Shown here piece after piece: positions 60,903 to 64,000 of a stretch of DNA of 64,000 nucleotides (position 1 is the stretch's first letter; the number at the start of each line of letters is the position of its first letter). The stretch lies in assembly GCA_020746995.1 (NCBI GenBank), contig JAGPXD010000001.1:4030001-4094000 (forward strand). The letters run 5' to 3'. The notes beneath the pieces are model-generated. The model worked only from the letters and a program-made list of their open reading frames with translations, ran no database searches and had not been told where the DNA came from. The DNA is from Plectosphaerella cucumerina. Taxonomy: Eukaryota; Ascomycota; Sordariomycetes; Glomerellales; Plectosphaerellaceae. The position numbers were made by a program, and so were the translations under genes.

Positions 60903-61742
60903 CTCGGCCATCTGTACGTCCTGCGACTGATTGGATGCCGCTTGTCTCCGCAATACCTCCTGTCGAAGTCCCGCAACTGAGCAACTGCTGCTGGCGGGCT
61001 GCCGGGACTCCAGACTAGGCGGTCGACGAGGCGGCAGCGATGTGTCGGCGTGGTCGCGGCTGCGGCTCCGCGTCCTCTGACGACGCCTCGGTCGTTGTTG
61101 CTGCAGTGTATTGGGCGATCGTGATCGCGAGGGGCTCTGGCTTCGGCGGCGACGGCCAAGCACGAGCACACGGAGGAGCCGCTTCCTGGCTGGCGACAAT
61201 GACGCCGCCGCGTCACCCTGGACGTGGGCTGCCCGGGACACGGTGCGGGACGGGGTACCCACGGGCGACGTCGACCGCCTCCGTGTCCGGCCTCGAAGGT
61301 TGCTGGACTCGCCGGTGCCACCGCAGTTGGCACCCTCGTGCTCGCACCTCGTCAGACTTCTGTGTCTTTTTCGTCCGCGCCAGCCCTCGGGGTCAGGTGA
61401 GCTAGTCTTTGCCGCGAACTCCCGGAGAGACCTCGACGGGTCGAGCTGATAAATTGGCATTAGGCCGGTCATATTCTGATGGACAGGCCGTCCAACAGGT
61501 AAATGTGGTGATGGAGGTTGAATGGAACAGAGAATGGCAACCGGCCGAGGGTGGCGTTCCAAGCAGTTAACTGACTGACTCCGATCTGACCTTCGGTACC
61601 TATCCAAGGTGGGCGTGATACGCAGAGGTGGGCAGACGGAACGCCTGGGGAACATCTCCGGGCATTGACTAATCCCACCCTTGACTCGCTTCAAGGGGGG
61701 GCGACGATCATGACATGTCGCGACTGACCTGCACTGCATCAT
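60900..61742 (-). CDS. doubtful SR-rich hypothetical protein
   Basis: A 280-codon minus-strand frame opens at 61742 and stops at 60900-60902. Its last 160 residues contain SR/RS dipeptides (RRRSQSPSRSRSPNT, RRQRTRSRSRDHAD) of the kind found in splicing-related or nuclear proteins. The N-terminal 90 residues look random, so a start at an internal ATG (61472 or 61460) or an upstream exon is more likely if the gene is real. Third-position bias is weaker than in the neighbouring genes and I see no domain. It lies between the SNF2 gene and the HeLo gene, both on the same strand. It may be a chance frame in GC-rich DNA. Confidence 0.3.
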   Translation of the reverse strand: MMQCRSVATCHDRRPPLKRVKGGISQCPEMFPRRSVCPPLRITPTLDRYRRSDRSQSVNCLERHPRPVAILCSIQPPSPHLPVGRPVHQNMTGLMPIYQLDPSRSLREFAAKTSSPDPEGWRGRKRHRSLTRCEHEGANCGGTGESSNLRGRTRRRSTSPVGTPSRTVSRAAHVQGDAAASLSPARKRLLRVLVLGRRRRSQSPSRSRSPNTLQQQRPRRRQRTRSRSRDHADTSLPPRRPPSLESRQPASSSCSVAGLRQEVLRRQAASNQSQDVQMAE

Positions 61743-62100
61743 CCAGCCATATTGCCTCGATTCGGTCCCCTTGCTTGCTCCTTATGCACCTAATCTCTCT
61801 ATTTTGCAAGATTGCAGATAATTCACGTCCAATGGGTGATGATATCGGAACGCCACACCCCGTCACCGTGATGCCGATGCTGCCACATGAAGTGAGGGGA
61901 TGGAGGGGGAGTCTTTCCTCTTTCCGTCCCAACTACCAAAGACATGACTTGGTGCCAACCTAGGTCTCACCCATTTCTTGCACCGAGCCTAAACTCTACC
62001 ACATGTCACTGATGACAGCTCGAATTGCATTGCGCTGGTCGAGAGTCAGTAAGACTTCAAAAGCCCTCATACCATATCTTTGCGCAATATCTTACGCCAT
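61743..62100. other. spacer downstream of the HeLo/pseudokinase gene
   Basis: 358 bp that probably holds the 3' UTR of the HeLo gene. No gene or repeat was noticed. Confidence 0.5.
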
Positions 62101-64000
62101 TTACGCTCGGCATTTATCCAACTGCGACACCACGAGACTTTCGAAAGCCATCTTGAGATCAAACCCATCCCCCGCCCCAAGCCCAAAGTCATTGCTCAGG
62201 CACCTTCTCACGACGTCCCAGTAGATCTCACCCATTTTAGGAGGCAGTCTATCGCAGTATTCGGAAACGAGTCTGGCCCGGAATTCCGAGTCGGTCTTGC
62301 ATTTACCCCTGAGCATGGCCAAGGTGCGCCACAAGCCAATCTCGAGTAAGACCAGGCCCAGGCTGTAAATGTCAAATTCGGCGCGGTAGCGAAGTTTCTG
62401 GGATGGATCGGCCTGCGAGGGGTGCATGGAGGGGTGGCTATACATTTGGATGGTATCGCGGCGGCTTTGGTAGCCGGCTGTTGAGATGGACACGGTCTCA
62501 GAGAGCTCCATTGGGTGATCTGGACGGGAGAGGTCCCACCCCACGAGGTAAAAGGGGGGCATTGGAGGAGGTGCTGTCGGGACTGTCGGCAAGGGGGCCT
62601 GGTGGACGTCGTGGGTCTGGACATCAACGTCTTCCTGGCTGTGCTCCCGGACTGTAGACGGGACACTAACCCCCGTCGTGGAAATTGAGGTCTGAGCTGC
62701 CGGTCTTGATCTCATATCGGGTGTCCAGAAACTGACAACGTTGTCACTTCTGATCGATTTGTGAAGCCAGTCCACTGAGTGCAGGTGGTGGACGGCGGCA
62801 ACCAGGCTTTTGGCGAGCTCAAACCGCTGGCCAACGGGAAGAGGGGTTTCCTCGTCGTTGATCAATTTCTGCAGCGATTTGAGTCTTGTCGTGAGCTTCG
62901 TTTTGTTGGACTCGTTCGTGGAGAAGACGATACCAATCCTGGAGTTGTCGGAGTCGTCAACGAGACCTTGACACGGGAGCGTCATGAACCTCTCATAAAG
63001 CTGGCTTCGATTGAGGAGGCCCACGAGCCCCCCAAGTCGGAGAGTCTGACCAAGGCGTATCGGCTGGTTCTGGCTGTAGTGCTTCCATTCCACCAGAACC
63101 TGTTTGTCTTCCAGCATGGCAAGGGTTCTATACTCGCCATGTGGAAGAGAACCGCGCCTAAAGTCTCGGATCTGGTATGGATGAACACGGCCGGTTCCTG
63201 GCGGTTGCTGCTTCTCCATGCCGTTCCCAGATACCGCCGTGCGAATCGAAAGACCGTCATCAGAGTCAGTCATCGCAGCATGATCCCTCTTCTGCTCCTG
63301 CATTTGCCAGAGCTTGATCCTTGCCATGGCTCCTAGATCGGGGCGTGATGATGCCGTGCCAGACTCGGCAATGGTCTCGTGGTCTACACGATCGAGGATC
63401 GCCATGTCTGTCTGGCGGCCAACCTGAGCCTGGGCCGCTGGATCGAGGAGGGACACCAGCAGTTCGTTGGTCTTCTCGATGCTCTTGAGCAACTCCTCGA
63501 CCTTGGACTTATCGGAAGTCACCCATTTCCCGCGCAGCATGACGCTCGCTGTGCCCCGGGACTGAGTTGAGAGATCTGACACTGATGAGTGACCTGTGCC
63601 TGGAGGGGTCGGCGACGGTGATGGCTGTTGCTCTTTTCGCCGAAACTTTCCCCACATCGACGACGTCTTGGGTTTGGGAGGCTGGAGCAGGGAGCTGTTC
63701 GATGAGTGCTCGGGTTTCGGTTCGGGTTCTGCTGTCGAGTTTGCGCCGTACTGTGACAGGATCTTGGTGGCCGAAGCAAACTTTTCGCCCATATCTTGCA
63801 GGGCGACAACTGTCCAGCCCTCAAGCATTGGGTTCTCCAGGCGCAATTGTGTTTGCACGGTGCCTCGGAGAGTGAGCTGCTGTGCCTTGCGAGGTTGTTG
63901 ATTTGTGGTGTTCCCTTTGGGCACCTCCTGGATGCCCAGCGCGCTGCACCATTTCTCAAACTTGTATGCTTCGACGATAAGGGTGAAGTGGGCGTCGTTC
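62101..64000 (-). CDS. HeLo-like domain and pseudokinase protein, N-terminus beyond right edge
   Basis: The minus-strand frame is open from the right edge to a TAA at 62101-62103, giving 632 visible C-terminal residues. The part nearest the edge (EAYKFEKWCSALGI) resembles the helical HeLo (prion-inhibition) domain of HET-S-type proteins; the rest of that domain lies outside the window. A disordered linker with a WGKFRRKEQ basic patch follows, then a helical region and a kinase-like C-terminal half. There the HRD motif reads HKSIRSDN (about 62741-62766) and DFG reads WDLSRPD, so the catalytic Asp is lost and the domain is probably a pseudokinase. Fungal proteins of this layout are often linked to heterokaryon incompatibility or immune-like cell death, but that role is inference here. 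No intron is visible in the part shown. Confidence 0.72.
   Translation of the reverse strand, partial: NDAHFTLIVEAYKFEKWCSALGIQEVPKGNTTNQQPRKAQQLTLRGTVQTQLRLENPMLEGWTVVALQDMGEKFASATKILSQYGANSTAEPEPKPEHSSNSSLLQPPKPKTSSMWGKFRRKEQQPSPSPTPPGTGHSSVSDLSTQSRGTASVMLRGKWVTSDKSKVEELLKSIEKTNELLVSLLDPAAQAQVGRQTDMAILDRVDHETIAESGTASSRPDLGAMARIKLWQMQEQKRDHAAMTDSDDGLSIRTAVSGNGMEKQQPPGTGRVHPYQIRDFRRGSLPHGEYRTLAMLEDKQVLVEWKHYSQNQPIRLGQTLRLGGLVGLLNRSQLYERFMTLPCQGLVDDSDNSRIGIVFSTNESNKTKLTTRLKSLQKLINDEETPLPVGQRFELAKSLVAAVHHLHSVDWLHKSIRSDNVVSFWTPDMRSRPAAQTSISTTGVSVPSTVREHSQEDVDVQTHDVHQAPLPTVPTAPPPMPPFYLVGWDLSRPDHPMELSETVSISTAGYQSRRDTIQMYSHPSMHPSQADPSQKLRYRAEFDIYSLGLVLLEIGLWRTLAMLRGKCKTDSEFRARLVSEYCDRLPPKMGEIYWDVVRRCLSNDFGLGAGDGFDLKMAFESLVVSQLDKCRA

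Noticed and set aside
60833..61333. 166-codon minus-strand frame overlapping the SR-rich frame
   Set aside because: Its end is a Trp-Met-Asp-Gly run from the CATC repeat; residue content is otherwise random.

Overview
This 64 kb window comes from the nuclear genome of a filamentous ascomycete, most likely a Sordariomycete. Coding exons are GC-rich. They are broken by short introns of 52-86 bp with GT...AG borders and CTGAC/CTAAC-type branch points just before the acceptor. Upstream regions are kilobases long, with pyrimidine-rich leaders before the ATG. The Galpha, Hog1-type MAPK, Bro1, Lon and Ole1 proteins are recognisably of filamentous-fungal type. I cannot name the species from sequence alone.

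Layout, left to right. A possible gene start on the minus strand is cut by the left edge (1-111). About 5 kb without a supportable gene follows. Next come a SAP30-type Sin3/HDAC subunit (5322-5960, +), a mitochondrial DnaJ/Mdj1 (6715-8514, +) and the convergent ESCRT-associated BRO1 (9014-12200, -). A 5.8 kb intergenic region leads to a group III G-protein alpha subunit (17998-19360, +), glycogen phosphorylase (22430-25785, +), the stress MAP kinase HOG1 (30137-31548, +) and the DENN-type trafficking protein AVL9 (32815-35724, +).

A small two-exon gene for a putative tail-anchored membrane protein (36101-36468, +) lies convergent to a conserved-looking coiled-coil protein of unknown role (36570-37112, -). 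That protein shares a divergent promoter region with mitochondrial Lon/PIM1 (38074-41474, +). After 4 kb comes a 1381-residue kinase-domain protein with a long degenerate seven-residue repeat (45520-49731, +). Next are the delta-9 acyl-CoA desaturase OLE1 (52740-54280, +) and a convergent SNF2/RING-finger ATPase of the RAD5/HLTF class (55318-58876, -). A doubtful SR-rich ORF (60900-61742, -) follows. The window ends in the C-terminal part of a HeLo-domain plus pseudokinase protein (62101 to beyond 64000, -).

Most genes are single-copy housekeeping or signalling genes. The 17998-31548 stretch places a cAMP-pathway Galpha, the glycogen-mobilising enzyme that such signalling typically controls, and the osmotic-stress MAPK side by side. 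MDJ1 and Lon are both mitochondrial-matrix protein quality-control factors; BRO1 and AVL9 are both membrane-trafficking factors. No rRNA, tRNA, transposon or CRISPR was found. The least-explained items are the small spliced tail-anchored gene, the seven-residue-repeat kinase and the edge-truncated HeLo/pseudokinase gene.
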